DNA of 64,000 bases from JACVRW01 sp963734365 (GTDB lineage: Bacteria > Actinomycetota > Thermoleophilia > Solirubrobacterales > Thermoleophilaceae): positions 273,657-337,656 of the forward strand of contig CAVTGV010000003.1 of NCBI GenBank assembly GCA_963734365.1. Direction: 5' to 3'. The position numbers and the translations under genes are program-made. The notes beneath the pieces were generated by a model. It did not search any database. It was not told the origin of the DNA and was given only the letters and a program-made list of their open reading frames with translations. The stretch's first letter is position 1. Each line of letters opens with the position of its first letter. Positions 51,716-60,129 of the stretch are shown piece by piece.

Positions 51716-51725
51716 ACTCTAGGCT
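51716..51725. promoter_or_regulatory. Bidirectional promoter: two -10 boxes sharing one TA
   Basis: ACTCTAGGCT contains TAGAGT on the minus strand (6 nt before ATG 51709) and TAGGCT on the plus strand (7 nt before ATG 51733), overlapping at TA 51720-51721. The form is the same as at 23221-23230. Confidence 0.55.
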
Positions 51726-51732
51726 CCGGGCA

Positions 51733-52800
51733 ATGACCGGGGCTGACATGGCGCTCCTGGGCGGCCTGCTGGTCGCCCTCTTCTTCTTTCTGTGGCTCGA
51801 CCTGCACTTCTTCGCGCGGGGGCGCGAGCCGAGCTTCAAGGAGGCGGTGTGGTGGTCGGTCGGCTGGCTCGTCCTGTCCCTGCTGGCTGCGCTCCCGGTC
51901 TACCTGCTGGAGGGCGGCGAGGACGCCGTCGTCTACACCACGGTGTACCTGATCGAGCGCTCGCTGTCGCTCGACAACCTGTTCGTCTTCATCCTGCTGT
52001 TCTCGTATTTCGGCGTGCCCTACGAGCGGCGCCCGCGGCTCCTGTTCTGGGGCATCGTGGCCGCCCTGGTCATGCGCGGGATCTTCATCTTGGCCGGCGT
52101 GGAGCTGATCGAGCAGATCCACGTGGTGATCTACCTCTTGGGCGCGGCCCTGATCGTGCTCGCCTACCGGATCTGGCGAGGGGTGAGCGAGAACGTCGAT
52201 CCCGACAAGAACTTGATGGTGCGCGCGGTGCGCAAGGTGTTCCCGGTCACCGGAGAGTTCCACGAGGGCCACTGGTTCGTAAAACAGGACGGCAAGCGCC
52301 ACGCGACGCCCCTGTTCCTGTGCCTTGCGGCGATCGTGTTCGCCGACATCGCCTTCGCGGTCGACTCCATCCCCGCCGCCTTCGCGATCACGCGCGATCC
52401 CCTGCTGATCTGGATGGGCAACGTGTTCGCCCTGCTCGGCCTGCGCGCGCTGTTCGTGCTGGTGGAGAGCCTGGTGGCGCGCTTCCGCTACCTGGACGAG
52501 ACGATCGCCGTGGTGCTCGGCCTGGTGGGGGTCAAGCTGCTGATCGAGGACCTCGTGGAGGTCGGCCCGCTGGTGAGCCTGGGCGTGATCGCCCTCGCCT
52601 TCACGATCGGGATCCTGCTCTCCATCCGGGCCGATCGCCGCGATCCCGACGCGGACCGCAAACGTGAGGAGCGCGTGGAGAACCTGAAGCAGGGGGCCGA
52701 CGACGGCGGCGAGTCCGACGACGGCGAGGACGACAGCGACGACGAGGACTCAGCGGTCGTCGACGGCGCGCCAGCCGAGCACGCCCGCGAAGCCCAGTAG
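51733..52800 (+). CDS. TerC/Alx-family membrane protein
   Basis: 355 residues, about nine TM helices. The family marks are LIERSLSLDNLFVFILLFSY (~77-96) and VFADIAFAVDSIPAAFAITR (~202-221), each with the paired acidic residues of the transport site, and NVFALLGLRALFVLVE. Relatives (Alx, TerC) export manganese, helping metal loading of secreted proteins. The C-terminal ~55 residues are strongly acidic (DSDDEDSAVVDG) and may bind metal. The 3' end overlaps the convergent LysE gene by 51 bp. Confidence 0.9.
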   Translation: MTGADMALLGGLLVALFFFLWLDLHFFARGREPSFKEAVWWSVGWLVLSLLAALPVYLLEGGEDAVVYTTVYLIERSLSLDNLFVFILLFSYFGVPYERRPRLLFWGIVAALVMRGIFILAGVELIEQIHVVIYLLGAALIVLAYRIWRGVSENVDPDKNLMVRAVRKVFPVTGEFHEGHWFVKQDGKRHATPLFLCLAAIVFADIAFAVDSIPAAFAITRDPLLIWMGNVFALLGLRALFVLVESLVARFRYLDETIAVVLGLVGVKLLIEDLVEVGPLVSLGVIALAFTIGILLSIRADRRDPDADRKREERVENLKQGADDGGESDDGEDDSDDEDSAVVDGAPAEHAREAQ

Positions 52801-53382
52801 GCCCGCGCCGGCCACCGCGTCGACTCCGGCCAGCAGGCGCGGGCCGAAGCGCCCGCGCACCAGCGTGACCATGAGTGACAGCGCGGTGAACGCGGTGAGC
52901 GTTCCCGCCGCCACGCCGCCGAGCATCAGGGCGGCGCTGGGCGCAGAGTCCGCGGCGTCGCCCACGGCGGCCGCGCCCGCGGCGGTGAAGATCGCGGCCC
53001 AGGTGGCGATGGTCAGCGGGTTGGAGGCCGTGGCCGCCACCGCGGTCACGAACGCGCGCCGCGGAGTGGCCACCTCCTCGGTGGCCTCGCCGCCCAGGCG
53101 AACGCGGAACGCCGACCACAGGGTCCGCGCCCCGATGTACCCCAGCACGCCCGCGCCCAGCAGCCCGAAGGCCAGCCGGAGCTCCTCGGCCTCGAGCAGG
53201 CGGGCCGCGCCCGCCAGCCCGAGCGTGGCGTAGAGCAGATCGATGAGCGCGGCGCCGGCGCCGATGGCCACGCCGGTGGTGAGCGCGCCGCGCAGCACGC
53301 TGCGGATGCAGAGCAGAGACACGGGCCCCGGCTGGGCGCCCACGAACAGACCGAGGCCGAAGCCGACCAGGAGCGAGCTCAC
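52750..53382 (-). CDS. LysE-family amino acid/metabolite exporter
   Basis: 210 residues with six TM segments. It starts LLVGFGLGLFVGAQPGPVSL, the LysE/RhtB signature around the PGP loop, and contains GYIGARTLWSAFRVRL and TASNPLTIATWAAIFTAAG with the family NP motif. It exports amino acids or homoserine lactone-like compounds. GTG 53382 is 7 nt after a minus-strand TAGCCT (53395-53390) that overlaps the ArsR stop, so it may have its own promoter and also be read from the SRPBCC-ArsR transcript. Confidence 0.86.
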   Translation of the reverse strand: MSSLLVGFGLGLFVGAQPGPVSLLCIRSVLRGALTTGVAIGAGAALIDLLYATLGLAGAARLLEAEELRLAFGLLGAGVLGYIGARTLWSAFRVRLGGEATEEVATPRRAFVTAVAATASNPLTIATWAAIFTAAGAAAVGDAADSAPSAALMLGGVAAGTLTAFTALSLMVTLVRGRFGPRLLAGVDAVAGAGLLGFAGVLGWRAVDDR

Positions 53383-53392
53383 CGAAGGAAGG

Positions 53393-53731
53393 CTACGTCC
53401 TCGCGGTCCGCTCCCGGCTGAGCTGGCGCTCCAGCGCGGCCAGCCTGTCGTCCCAGGAGGCCCCCACCTCGGCCATCCAGGCGAGCGCCTCGGACATCGG
53501 CGCGGGGGTGGGGCGGTAGAGCACCTCACGTCCCGAGCGGCGGGCCGCCACCAGGCCGGCGTCGGCCAGCGCGCCCAGGTGCTTCTGCACCGCCTGGCGC
53601 GACACCGGCAGCTCGCGAGCGAGGTCGGTGGCACTGGCCTCCCCGGCCTTCCCGAGCAGCGCGAACAGGTTGCGCCGCGTGCCGTCGGAGAGGGCGGAGA
53701 ACACCGCGTCGGCGGGGTCCGCCGCCGCCAT
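53393..53731 (-). CDS. ArsR-family winged-helix regulator
   Basis: 112 residues. The helix-turn-helix region is FSALSDGTRRNLFALLGKAG (~12-31), LARELPVSRQAVQKHLGALA (~38-57) and wing DAGLVAARRSGREVLYRPTP. The Cys metal-binding pair of the metal sensors is absent, so it belongs to the non-metal branch often paired with SRPBCC (AHSA1) genes. It overlaps the SRPBCC stop (TGATG) and LysE follows. Two matching palindromes at 54153-54192 are its likely operators. Confidence 0.88.
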   Translation of the reverse strand: MAAADPADAVFSALSDGTRRNLFALLGKAGEASATDLARELPVSRQAVQKHLGALADAGLVAARRSGREVLYRPTPAPMSEALAWMAEVGASWDDRLAALERQLSRERTART

Positions 53732-54123
53732 CAGCGCAGAGCCAGCGCGGGTCCGGCGCCGGCCAGCGCCACGGGTCCGCCGCCTCCACCGCCAAGCACC
53801 TCGACCAGGTCGCGCCCGCGCACGTCGAGCAGCGCCAGCGGGCGTGACTCGACCACCCGCACGCGGGTGCCCTCGTCGACCTCCTCGAGGTCGAGCTCCA
53901 CGCGGGTCGCCTCGTCGTCCTCCGGCCCGCGCCACCAGAACACCAGGCGGCTCGGGGGCTCGGCTGTCTCCACGAAGCCCGTTCGCTCACCCGCGCGAAC
54001 CTCGCCGGCCTCACGCAGGTCGATCGAGGCGTCGTTGCCCAGCCACTCGGGCTCGGCCAGTGCGTCCCATACCTCCTCGGCCGTCTCCGGCACCAGCAAC
54101 TCTCGTTCGACCGCGTGCTCCAT
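53731..54123 (-). CDS. SRPBCC (AHSA1-like) domain protein
   Basis: 130 residues. The START-like fold is visible as VERELLVPETAEEVWDALAE at the start, SRLVFWWRGPEDDEATRVEL in the middle and EGTRVRVVESRPL after. The long C-terminal helix usual for the family is short and Gly-rich here (LGGGGGGPVALAGAG). Such proteins bind hydrophobic ligands in a cavity; with ArsR they may form a ligand-response pair. ATG 54123 is chosen because GGAGG lies 8 nt upstream; an ATG at 54180 would lie inside the operator. Confidence 0.8.
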   Translation of the reverse strand: MEHAVERELLVPETAEEVWDALAEPEWLGNDASIDLREAGEVRAGERTGFVETAEPPSRLVFWWRGPEDDEATRVELDLEEVDEGTRVRVVESRPLALLDVRGRDLVEVLGGGGGGPVALAGAGPALALR

Positions 54124-54152
54124 GCGCATGACCTCCGTGGCGACCTCGTAGT

Positions 54153-54192
54153 GCAACCCAACGGTTGCGCTATTGTGCAACTTACTGGTTGC
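54153..54192. promoter_or_regulatory. Two ArsR-type operators (GCAAC-N6-GTTGC, twice)
   Basis: GCAAC-N6-GTTGC occurs at 54153-54168 and again at 54177-54192, centres 24 bp apart. They lie between SRPBCC-ArsR and clpP. The second fills the spacer of the plus-strand clpP promoter, so the regulator may control both sides. Confidence 0.6.
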
Positions 54193-54201
54193 AGCTTATC
54201 G
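54173..54201 (+). promoter_or_regulatory. Candidate clpP promoter
   Basis: TTGTGC (54173-54178) and TTATCG (54196-54201) are spaced by 17 bp, with the second GCAAC palindrome between. The ribosome site GAGGAG and ATG 54217 follow. Confidence 0.4.
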
Positions 54202-54216
54202 AGAGGAGAAGCCGGT

Positions 54217-54864
54217 ATGCAGGTTGGTCGCGTAGCCGCCTCACTGATTCCCATGGTCGTCGAGCAGACCGCCCGCGGCGAGCGCTCGTTCGACATCTAT
54301 TCGCGCCTGCTCAACGAGCGCATCGTGTTCATCGGGCGCCAGATCGACGACGAGATCGCCAACCTCGTGGTGGCCCAGCTCGTGCACCTCGAGTCCGAGG
54401 ACCCGGAGAAGGACGTGTCCGTGTACGTGAACTCGCCGGGAGGCTCGCTCCACGCCGGCCTCGCCATCTACGACACGATGCAGTACATCCGCCCCGACGT
54501 GCAGACCATCTGTTACGGGATGGCCATGTCGGCCGGCTCGCTGATCCTCACCGGGGGGACCAAGGGCAAGCGGCTGAGCCTGCCCAACGCGCGGATACTG
54601 ATCCACCAGCCCTCGTCGGGCTTCCAGGGCCAGTCCTCGGACATCGAGATCCACGCCCGCGAGATCCTGGAGCTGCGGCGCCTGATCGAGGAGATCTACG
54701 CGAAGCACACCGAGCGCACCACCGACGAGATCCACGAGGACATGGAGCGCGACCGCTTCTTCGGTGCCGACGAGGCGGTGGAGTACGGGCTGGTGGACCG
54801 GATCGTGGACGCGAGTGAGCTGCGCCGGGCACCCTCCGGGTTCGCCGCCGCGGCAGCCGGCTGA
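54217..54864 (+). CDS. clpP: ATP-dependent Clp protease proteolytic subunit
   Basis: 215 residues, usual ClpP length. The serine protease triad is visible: Ser in ICYGMAMSAGSLILTGG (~104), His in NARILIHQPSSGFQG (~129) and Asp in HEDMERDRFFGADEAVEYGL (~177). The N-terminal IPMVVEQTARGERSFDIYSR and VYVNSPGGSLHAGLAIYDTM are standard. It forms the tetradecamer that degrades proteins handed over by ClpX or ClpC. A GAGGAG ribosome site lies 8 nt before ATG 54217. It lacks the usual partner clpX or a second clpP next to it, and so may be an additional paralogue. Confidence 0.95.
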   Translation: MQVGRVAASLIPMVVEQTARGERSFDIYSRLLNERIVFIGRQIDDEIANLVVAQLVHLESEDPEKDVSVYVNSPGGSLHAGLAIYDTMQYIRPDVQTICYGMAMSAGSLILTGGTKGKRLSLPNARILIHQPSSGFQGQSSDIEIHAREILELRRLIEEIYAKHTERTTDEIHEDMERDRFFGADEAVEYGLVDRIVDASELRRAPSGFAAAAAG

Positions 54865-54872
54865 GCGTCATC

Positions 54873-54878
54873 TACTTT
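54873..54878 (+). promoter_or_regulatory. -10 box TACTTT before the M28 peptidase
   Basis: TACTTT ends 7 nt before GTG 54886; a leaderless transcript is predicted. Confidence 0.48.
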
Positions 54879-54885
54879 TCGCCGG

Positions 54886-56216
54886 GTGCGCCGCCCGGCT
54901 CTGGTACTTGCTCTGCTCGCCGTCGCGGGCCTGCCCGCCGGCTGCGATTCCGATGACGACGCGGCTGCTCCGGAGACCCGTGCCCGGACCGCCGCTCCCA
55001 CGGCCCCGGCCGCGTCGGAGACCGGCCCCGAGGTCACCAAGCGAGGTCTCACCGAGCACCTGCGGGCGCTCCAGCGGGCGGCCGACGAGCACGGCGGCAA
55101 CCGCGCGGCCGGGACCGCCGGGGACCGCGCGTCGGCCGCCTACGTGAGCGCGCGGCTGCGCGAGGCGGGCTGGCGGGTCAGGCGCCAGCCGGTGCGCTTC
55201 CCCTACTTCCGCCTGCGCTCCGCGTCCATCCGGGTGGCCGCAGACGACTGTCCGCGGGCACCGGCTTCCGGGTGATCAGCTACTCGGGGGCCGGCTCCGC
55301 GCGCGGCCGCCTGCGCGCCGTGGGAGACGCCTGTGAGCGCGGCGACTTCGCGGCTCTGAAGGCCGGAGAGATCCCGCTGGCGCAGCGCGGCCGCTGCTTC
55401 TTCCGGGTCAAGGCAGGCAACGCCGAGCGCGCCGGCGCCGCGGCGCTGCTGGTGGTGGACCCGGACAGCGGGCGCGGGGTGCCGGCCGCGACCCTGGGCG
55501 GTCCGGGCATCGAGATTCCCGTGGCCATCGTGGGCGCCGAGGCCGGTGCCCGCCCCGGCGCCCGGGCCGCCGTGCGCGTGGACGCCGTGTCCGAGAGGCG
55601 CACGACCTACAACGTGATCGCCGAGACGCCGGGCGGATCGCCCGAGCGGGTGGTCATGGCCGGCGGCCATCTCGACTCGGTGGCGGCGGGCCCCGGCATC
55701 AACGACAACGGCAGCGGAGTGGCCACGCTGCTCGAGATGGCCGAGGCGCTGGGCCCGCGGCCGCCGGGCGCGCGCGTGCGGCTGGCCTTTTGGGGAGCCG
55801 AGGAGCTCGGCCTGATCGGGTCGCGCCGCTACGTACGCTCGCTGGACGCGGCCGAGCGCAGGCGCATCGCCGCCTACCTGAACTTCGACATGGTGGGCTC
55901 GCCGAACGCGGTGAGCGCCGTGTACACCGACGGCGACCCGGCGCTGGAGCGCGTGCTGCGCGACGCCGCCGGCAGGCGTCTGGCCGACGAGACGGTCGGC
56001 GGGGCCTCCGACCACGCTCCCTTCGACGCCGCCGGCATCCCCATCAGCGGTCTCTACACGGGCTCGTCCGAGGACGGTCCGGGCGGCCGGCCCCGCGACC
56101 CCTGCTACCACCTGGCCTGCGACACCGTGGGCAACGTGGATCGCGCGGTGCTGCTGCGGCTCGCCCGAGTGGCCGCCGAGGCTGTGGCCGACCTGTCGTC
56201 GCGCTACGCGAAGTAG
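54886..56216 (+). pseudogene. M28-family metallopeptidase (lipoprotein), one frameshift
   Basis: The first part (54886 to a TGA at 55275) encodes a lipoprotein signal (GLPAGCDSD) and the N-terminal region LTEHLRALQRAADEHGGNRA. The second part (readable from 55272, GTGA overlap) encodes a PA insert and the peptidase core: VVMAGGHLDSVAAGPGINDN, then GSGVATLLEMAEAL and LAFWGAEELGLIGSRRY, with the co-catalytic zinc His, Asp and Glu. Adding one base near 55234-55242 joins them as ...SASIRVG-GRRLSAGTGFRVISYS..., a normal ~440-residue protein. Two coupled proteins cannot be excluded, but the second would lack an export signal. Confidence 0.78.
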
Positions 56217-57289
56217 AAGACGAGGCCCAGCACGGTGTACAGGGCGATCAGCTGCACGCCCTCGAACCAGTTCGACTCGCCCTCCTGGGTCACCAGGTTG
56301 GCGATCATCACGGCGAACAGCAGGGCCCCGAGCTCGTAGCCGTTGAACACGAGCGCCATCGGATTCGGCCCCACGACGAACGAGAGCAGCACGAGCACCG
56401 GCGCCACGAACAGGGCGATCTGCGCGCTCGAGCCGATGGCGATGTTCACGGCCAGGTCCATCTTGTCCTTGGCCGCCACCAGCACCGCGACCCAGTGCTC
56501 GGCCGCATTGCCCACGATGGCCACCACGAAGACGCCGACGAAGAACTCGGACAGGCCGATGTCCTCGGATGCGTCCGAGATCGACCCCACGAGGATCTCG
56601 GCCATCACGCCCACCGCCACCGCCGACAGCGCGAGGTAGATGGCCGCCCGGCGCACGGGCCAGGTGTCTTCGTGGTCCTCCTCGGCCTCGGCGTCGAAGG
56701 GATTGAACACCGAGCGGTGGGTCTTCAGCGAGAACCAGAGGCCGGCCACGTAGGTCAGGATCAGCACGATCGCGACCCCGAAGGAGAGCTTCTCGAGCTC
56801 CGAGCCGAAGTCGACCCGGTCCTCGCCCACGGTGGGCAGGCCGCCGCCGTGTATCAGCTGGAAGATGGCCGGGAAGATGAGCGCGGCCATCGCCAGGAGC
56901 AGCATGGCCGACTGGGCGTTGGCGGCCGTGCGGCTGAAGGTCTGCTTGTCGCGCGACCAGCCGCCCACCACCATCGCCGCGCCCAGCACCAGCAGGACGT
57001 TCCCGATGATCGAGCCCACGATCGAGGCCTTCACGACCTCCTGTAGACCCTCCAGCAGGGCGAAGAAGGCGATGATCAGCTCGGGAGCGTTGCCGAAGGT
57101 CACGTTCAGCAGCCCGCCGATCCCGGGACCGGTCTTGGCCGCGATCGCTTCCGTGGCCGAGCCCATCACAGCCGCGCAGGGGATCACCCCCAGCGCCGCG
57201 GCGGCGAACACGAGCAGCGGGGTGGCGTGCGCCAGCTCGAGGGCGATGGCCACCGGAATGAATACGCCCAGGTAGTAGACCGGCCTCAC
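56204..57289 (-). CDS. Calcium/proton (cation) exchanger, CaxA/ChaA type
   Basis: 361 residues, 11 or so TM helices in two inverted repeats. Each carries the alpha-repeat GNAPELI-type motif: LLNVTFGNAPELIIAFFALL (~65-84) and VAIVGNAAEHWVAVLVAAKD (~225-244), with the transport Glu in both. An acidic loop (FDAEAEEDHEDTW) separates the halves. It exchanges Ca2+ or similar cations for protons. GTG 57289 is 10 nt after TAGGCT, which overlaps the AlkA stop codon. The 3' end overlaps the M28 gene by 13 bp. Confidence 0.92.
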   Translation of the reverse strand: MRPVYYLGVFIPVAIALELAHATPLLVFAAAALGVIPCAAVMGSATEAIAAKTGPGIGGLLNVTFGNAPELIIAFFALLEGLQEVVKASIVGSIIGNVLLVLGAAMVVGGWSRDKQTFSRTAANAQSAMLLLAMAALIFPAIFQLIHGGGLPTVGEDRVDFGSELEKLSFGVAIVLILTYVAGLWFSLKTHRSVFNPFDAEAEEDHEDTWPVRRAAIYLALSAVAVGVMAEILVGSISDASEDIGLSEFFVGVFVVAIVGNAAEHWVAVLVAAKDKMDLAVNIAIGSSAQIALFVAPVLVLLSFVVGPNPMALVFNGYELGALLFAVMIANLVTQEGESNWFEGVQLIALYTVLGLVFYFA

Positions 57290-57299
57290 AGGCGGGCGA

Positions 57300-57305
57300 A
57301 GCCTA
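57300..57305 (-). promoter_or_regulatory. -10 box TAGGCT for the cation exchanger
   Basis: TAGGCT on the minus strand ends 10 nt before GTG 57289 and overlaps the TAG stop of the AlkA gene. Confidence 0.35.
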
Positions 57306-58118
57306 AGGCCTGGCGGCGACGGCGGTCCACAGGTGCATCGCGGCGTATGCGCGATACGGCCGCCAGGCCTCGGCTCTGCGGCGCACGGCCGCCTCGCCGA
57401 TGCCGCCGAGGGCCTTGCGCAACACGAGGTCGCCGGCGGGAAGGGCGTCCGGGTCGCGCAGGGCCCGCATCGCCACATACTCGACGGTCCAGGGGCCGAT
57501 CCCAGGGAGGGCAAGCAGCGAGTCGCGCACGGGCGCGCCCGGTTCGATCGCGAGGCCGCCGGCCACCGCCGCCGCCAGGGCGCGGATCGCCCGTGCCCGC
57601 GCGGCGGGCATCCCGTCGAGATCCACCCGGGACAGCGCCTCCGGCGCAGGGAACAGATGGGTCAGGCCCGGCACCGGGTCGGCCAGCGGCTCACCGTGCT
57701 CGGCGCTGATGCGCGCGGCGTGCGTGCGTCCGGCGACCACCGAGACCTGCTGACCGAGCACCGCCCGCACCGCCAGCTCGAAGCCGTCGAAGCAGCCCGC
57801 GATGCGCAGTCGCGGGCGGGCCGTGACGAGCGGCGCGAGCAGCGGGTCGGCGCGCAGCGCCGAGTCGATTGCCGCGTGGTCGGCATCGAGGCCGAACACG
57901 CGCCGGCCCACGGGCGCCGCCTCGGCCGGCCGCGCGCCGTCGCGACGGAGCTCGACGATCCCGGCCCCGCCGCGTACCAGGGCGGTGCGCCGGTAGACGG
58001 CGCCCTCGACCTGTTCGACCCCGGGGATGGCCCGCAGCGCGAGCCAGTCGAGCAGGGCCCGGTCAGCGCTGTTCGAAGTCGCCCGCTTCTTCTTCGTCGA
58101 CGTCGTCGTCGACGTCAT
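57303..58118 (-). CDS. alkA: DNA-3-methyladenine glycosylase II (AlkA)
   Basis: 271 residues from ATG 58118. The AlkA N-domain is RALLDWLALRAIPGVEQVEG then YRRTALVRG. The HhH-GPD part has LRIAGCFDGFELAVRAVLGQ and QVSVVAGRTHAARIS, helix-hairpin-helix LLALPGIGPWTVEYVAMRAL and catalytic Asp in PAGDLVLRKALG. It removes 3-methyladenine and other alkylated bases. The start is uncertain: 58118 overlaps the previous acidic gene by 56 bp but no better ATG or GTG precedes DWLALRAI. In many Actinobacteria this module is fused to Ada; here the Ada part is absent. Confidence 0.86.
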   Translation of the reverse strand: MTSTTTSTKKKRATSNSADRALLDWLALRAIPGVEQVEGAVYRRTALVRGGAGIVELRRDGARPAEAAPVGRRVFGLDADHAAIDSALRADPLLAPLVTARPRLRIAGCFDGFELAVRAVLGQQVSVVAGRTHAARISAEHGEPLADPVPGLTHLFPAPEALSRVDLDGMPAARARAIRALAAAVAGGLAIEPGAPVRDSLLALPGIGPWTVEYVAMRALRDPDALPAGDLVLRKALGGIGEAAVRRRAEAWRPYRAYAAMHLWTAVAARP

Positions 58119-58398
58119 CGTCGTCGTCCAGGTCCTCGCGCACGGACCGCATGCGGGCGTCACCGCCGTGGTAGGTGGCCTGGAAGGTCTCGAGCAGCTC
58201 GTCGCGCCGCGCCTCGTCCACCGGCACCTCGTCGGCGATCAACACCCAGTCGGCGCCCTCGAACTCCTCGAGGTTGAAGATCTCGCCGTCGATCGCCGGC
58301 GAGTCGTCCACCACGACCATCACCTCGGTCTGGGGATTCAGGTAGCAGCCGGGGCGCAGCAGTAGATCGTCGAGCTCGAAGCGGCGGTCGTCAGCCAT
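58063..58398 (-). CDS. Small acidic protein, unknown
   Basis: 111 residues. It starts MADDRRFELDDLLLRPGCYL, contains NPQTEVMVVVDDSPAIDGEI and FEGADWVLIADEVPVDEAR, and ends in an Asp-rich tail (DDDDDVDDDVDEEEAGD). It is probably soluble with a mixed alpha-beta fold and one Cys. ATG 58398 is preceded by TAGGCT 10 nt upstream on the minus strand. The Asp tail overlaps the alkA start. No family is recognised. Confidence 0.55.
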   Translation of the reverse strand: MADDRRFELDDLLLRPGCYLNPQTEVMVVVDDSPAIDGEIFNLEEFEGADWVLIADEVPVDEARRDELLETFQATYHGGDARMRSVREDLDDDDDVDDDVDEEEAGDFEQR

Positions 58399-58435
58399 GG
58401 TCGAGGCCAGCCTATACCCGTTTTCGGGCCGAACG

Positions 58436-58855
58436 TCACGTCCCGAGATCGCGCAGCTGACGCTCGACCTCGGCCTCGACATCCAGCGGCTCCTTGCCCT
58501 GGCGGGCACGCCGCTCGTTGCGAGCGACCACGAGTTGGCGCACCTCGTCGCGCAGCCCGGCGTCGGCCGCTGCCGGCGCGCTCGTGAGGGCCGCCAGCTC
58601 GGCGTCCACGTCCAGCCCCGGCATTCCGCGTGCCTCGCGCCGGGCGGACTTGGCCTCCAGCATCTGGCGGATCTCCTCCTGTGCCTCCGCCGCGGAGGTG
58701 GGCGACCCGCCGGCCGGCCGCGAGGTCTCCGAATCCATGCTCAGACCACTGCGCCCCAGGCCCTTGTAGACCCGGCCGCTGCCCCAGTACGAAGCCGCCG
58801 CCACGACCACCGCTACCACGGCCAAGACGATCACGACGGTGCCGAATGCGTCCAC
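58436..58855 (-). CDS. Single-span membrane protein, unknown
   Basis: 139 residues. An N-terminal TM helix (~5-25, TVVIVLAVVAVVVAAASYWG) leads to a charged, helical cytoplasmic part: EAQEEIRQMLEAKSARREA, then LRDEVRQLVVARNERRARQG, then EPLDVEAEVERQL, which repeat the pattern of short SHOCT-like helices. GTG 58855 is fixed by TACCCT ending 6 nt upstream. It is divergent from the HAF-repeat gene. Confidence 0.6.
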   Translation of the reverse strand: MDAFGTVVIVLAVVAVVVAAASYWGSGRVYKGLGRSGLSMDSETSRPAGGSPTSAAEAQEEIRQMLEAKSARREARGMPGLDVDAELAALTSAPAAADAGLRDEVRQLVVARNERRARQGKEPLDVEAEVERQLRDLGT

Positions 58856-58861
58856 GCGCCG

Positions 58862-58867
58862 AGGGTA
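58862..58867 (-). promoter_or_regulatory. -10 box TACCCT for the gene at 58436-58855
   Basis: TACCCT on the minus strand ends 6 nt before GTG 58855; a leaderless transcript is predicted. Confidence 0.48.
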
Positions 58868-58909
58868 CCCCTGTCGGCCGGCGCTGTTGCCCCCAGCGGC
58901 ACCTCGGGT

Positions 58910-58915
58910 TAGAGT
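58910..58915 (+). promoter_or_regulatory. -10 box TAGAGT for the HAF-repeat gene
   Basis: TAGAGT ends 7 nt before ATG 58923, which also begins the signal peptide. Confidence 0.48.
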
Positions 58916-58922
58916 CGGTCGC

Positions 58923-60089
58923 ATGCCGGGGTGGGGGGCCAGGGCGTGGTACTCGACCGTGATCGCCATGGGTGTCGTGGCCGGCCTGACCGTGGCTCAG
59001 GAGTCCACCGCCGTTCAGACCGCGAGGGCGGTTTCCTGCTCACCGCGGATCCTCGACTCGCCGCGGCAGGGCTCCACCGAGGTGCAGGCCGAGGCACTGA
59101 ACGACCGAGGTGACGTCGTCGGCTTCGCGGACGGCCCGGACGGCGCCGACCACGCCGTCATCTGGCCTCAGGGAGCGGCACAGGGGGCCGTCGACCTCGG
59201 GGTGCTACCCGGCTACGTCTCCTCGGAGGCCTACGGCATCAACGAGGACGGGGTGGTGTTCGGGCTGCTCTACGACCGCAAGGAGCGTCAGTTCCCGTTC
59301 CGCTGGGCGGACGGCCGCATGACCGTGCTGAGGAGCCCGAGCGGACGCAGGCTGCAGGCGCTCACCCCGGACCGCAACGCCATCAACGACCGCGGCCAGA
59401 TCGTCGGCACCCTCATCGCCGGCGGCGACCAGCGTGCCGTTCGCTGGTCGCCCGAGGGAAAGGCGAAGTTCCTTCCCAGGCTTCCGGGCCACGCGTGGGC
59501 GCTGGCGTGGAGCATCAACGCCAAGGGCGTCGTCTCCGGGTGGTCGCGCAAGCGGGCCAGCGAAGACGGCGAGAACAACCCCGTGTTGTGGACGAGGTCC
59601 GGCAAGGTTGTCGCGTTGAGGACCAAGCGCGCTCGCGCCGACGGCGCGGCCGAGCAGACCAACCGGTCCGGCCTGACGGTCGGGTACCTCGGCAACTTCT
59701 TCAGCGACGGCCGGCCCGAGAGCGATCAGGCGGCCGTTTGGCGCAGGCGTAGCGCGAAGCCGCGGCTAATGGGCCCGACGCGCCCGCTCAGCTACGGGGA
59801 GCTGGTCGACGTCAACGACCAGGGGCAGGCCGCGGGCATGAGGGGCAGGTTCACCAAGAGCGGTTTTCCCGTGGTTGAGCCGGCGGTCTGGAGGCCCGGC
59901 TGGCCGCGGCTGCGCACGATTCCGTTGCCCGCCGCATCCCGCAACGCGAACCGCGTCGTGACAACGCAACTCCATGACATCAACGCGCAGGGGGCGATCG
60001 TCGGCGACGTCTTCGGCCTGACGAGGCCGGACTACGGCGCCCTGCGCCGCATAGACCCGGTTCTCTGGACCTGCACGTTCGGCGGCTGA
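58923..60089 (+). CDS. Exported HAF-repeat (beta-propeller-like) protein
   Basis: 388 residues with an N-terminal hydrophobic signal (YSTVIAMGVVAGLTVAQ) and then about seven HAF-type repeats of ~45-50 residues with the pattern x-x-I/L-N-x-x-G-x-V-V-G: EALNDRGDVVGFAD, YGINEDGVVFGLL, NAINDRGQIVGTL, WSINAKGVVSGWS, DVNDQGQAAGMRG and HDINAQGAIVGDV, each followed by A-V-x-W. These fold into extracellular propeller blades. No catalytic residues are seen; roles are usually unknown. Confidence 0.8.
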   Translation: MPGWGARAWYSTVIAMGVVAGLTVAQESTAVQTARAVSCSPRILDSPRQGSTEVQAEALNDRGDVVGFADGPDGADHAVIWPQGAAQGAVDLGVLPGYVSSEAYGINEDGVVFGLLYDRKERQFPFRWADGRMTVLRSPSGRRLQALTPDRNAINDRGQIVGTLIAGGDQRAVRWSPEGKAKFLPRLPGHAWALAWSINAKGVVSGWSRKRASEDGENNPVLWTRSGKVVALRTKRARADGAAEQTNRSGLTVGYLGNFFSDGRPESDQAAVWRRRSAKPRLMGPTRPLSYGELVDVNDQGQAAGMRGRFTKSGFPVVEPAVWRPGWPRLRTIPLPAASRNANRVVTTQLHDINAQGAIVGDVFGLTRPDYGALRRIDPVLWTCTFGG

Positions 60090-60129
60090 CGCCGGCGCGC
60101 ATGCGGTCGCTGCTGGGCGATAAGTGCTG

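Noticed and set aside
51733..52800. Tellurite-resistance role for the TerC protein
   Set aside because: No other ter genes are present; the family is better tied to manganese export.
54124..54180. ATG 54180 as start of the SRPBCC gene
   Set aside because: It lies inside the paired ArsR operator, and the extra residues do not look like the family; ATG 54123 has a good ribosome site.
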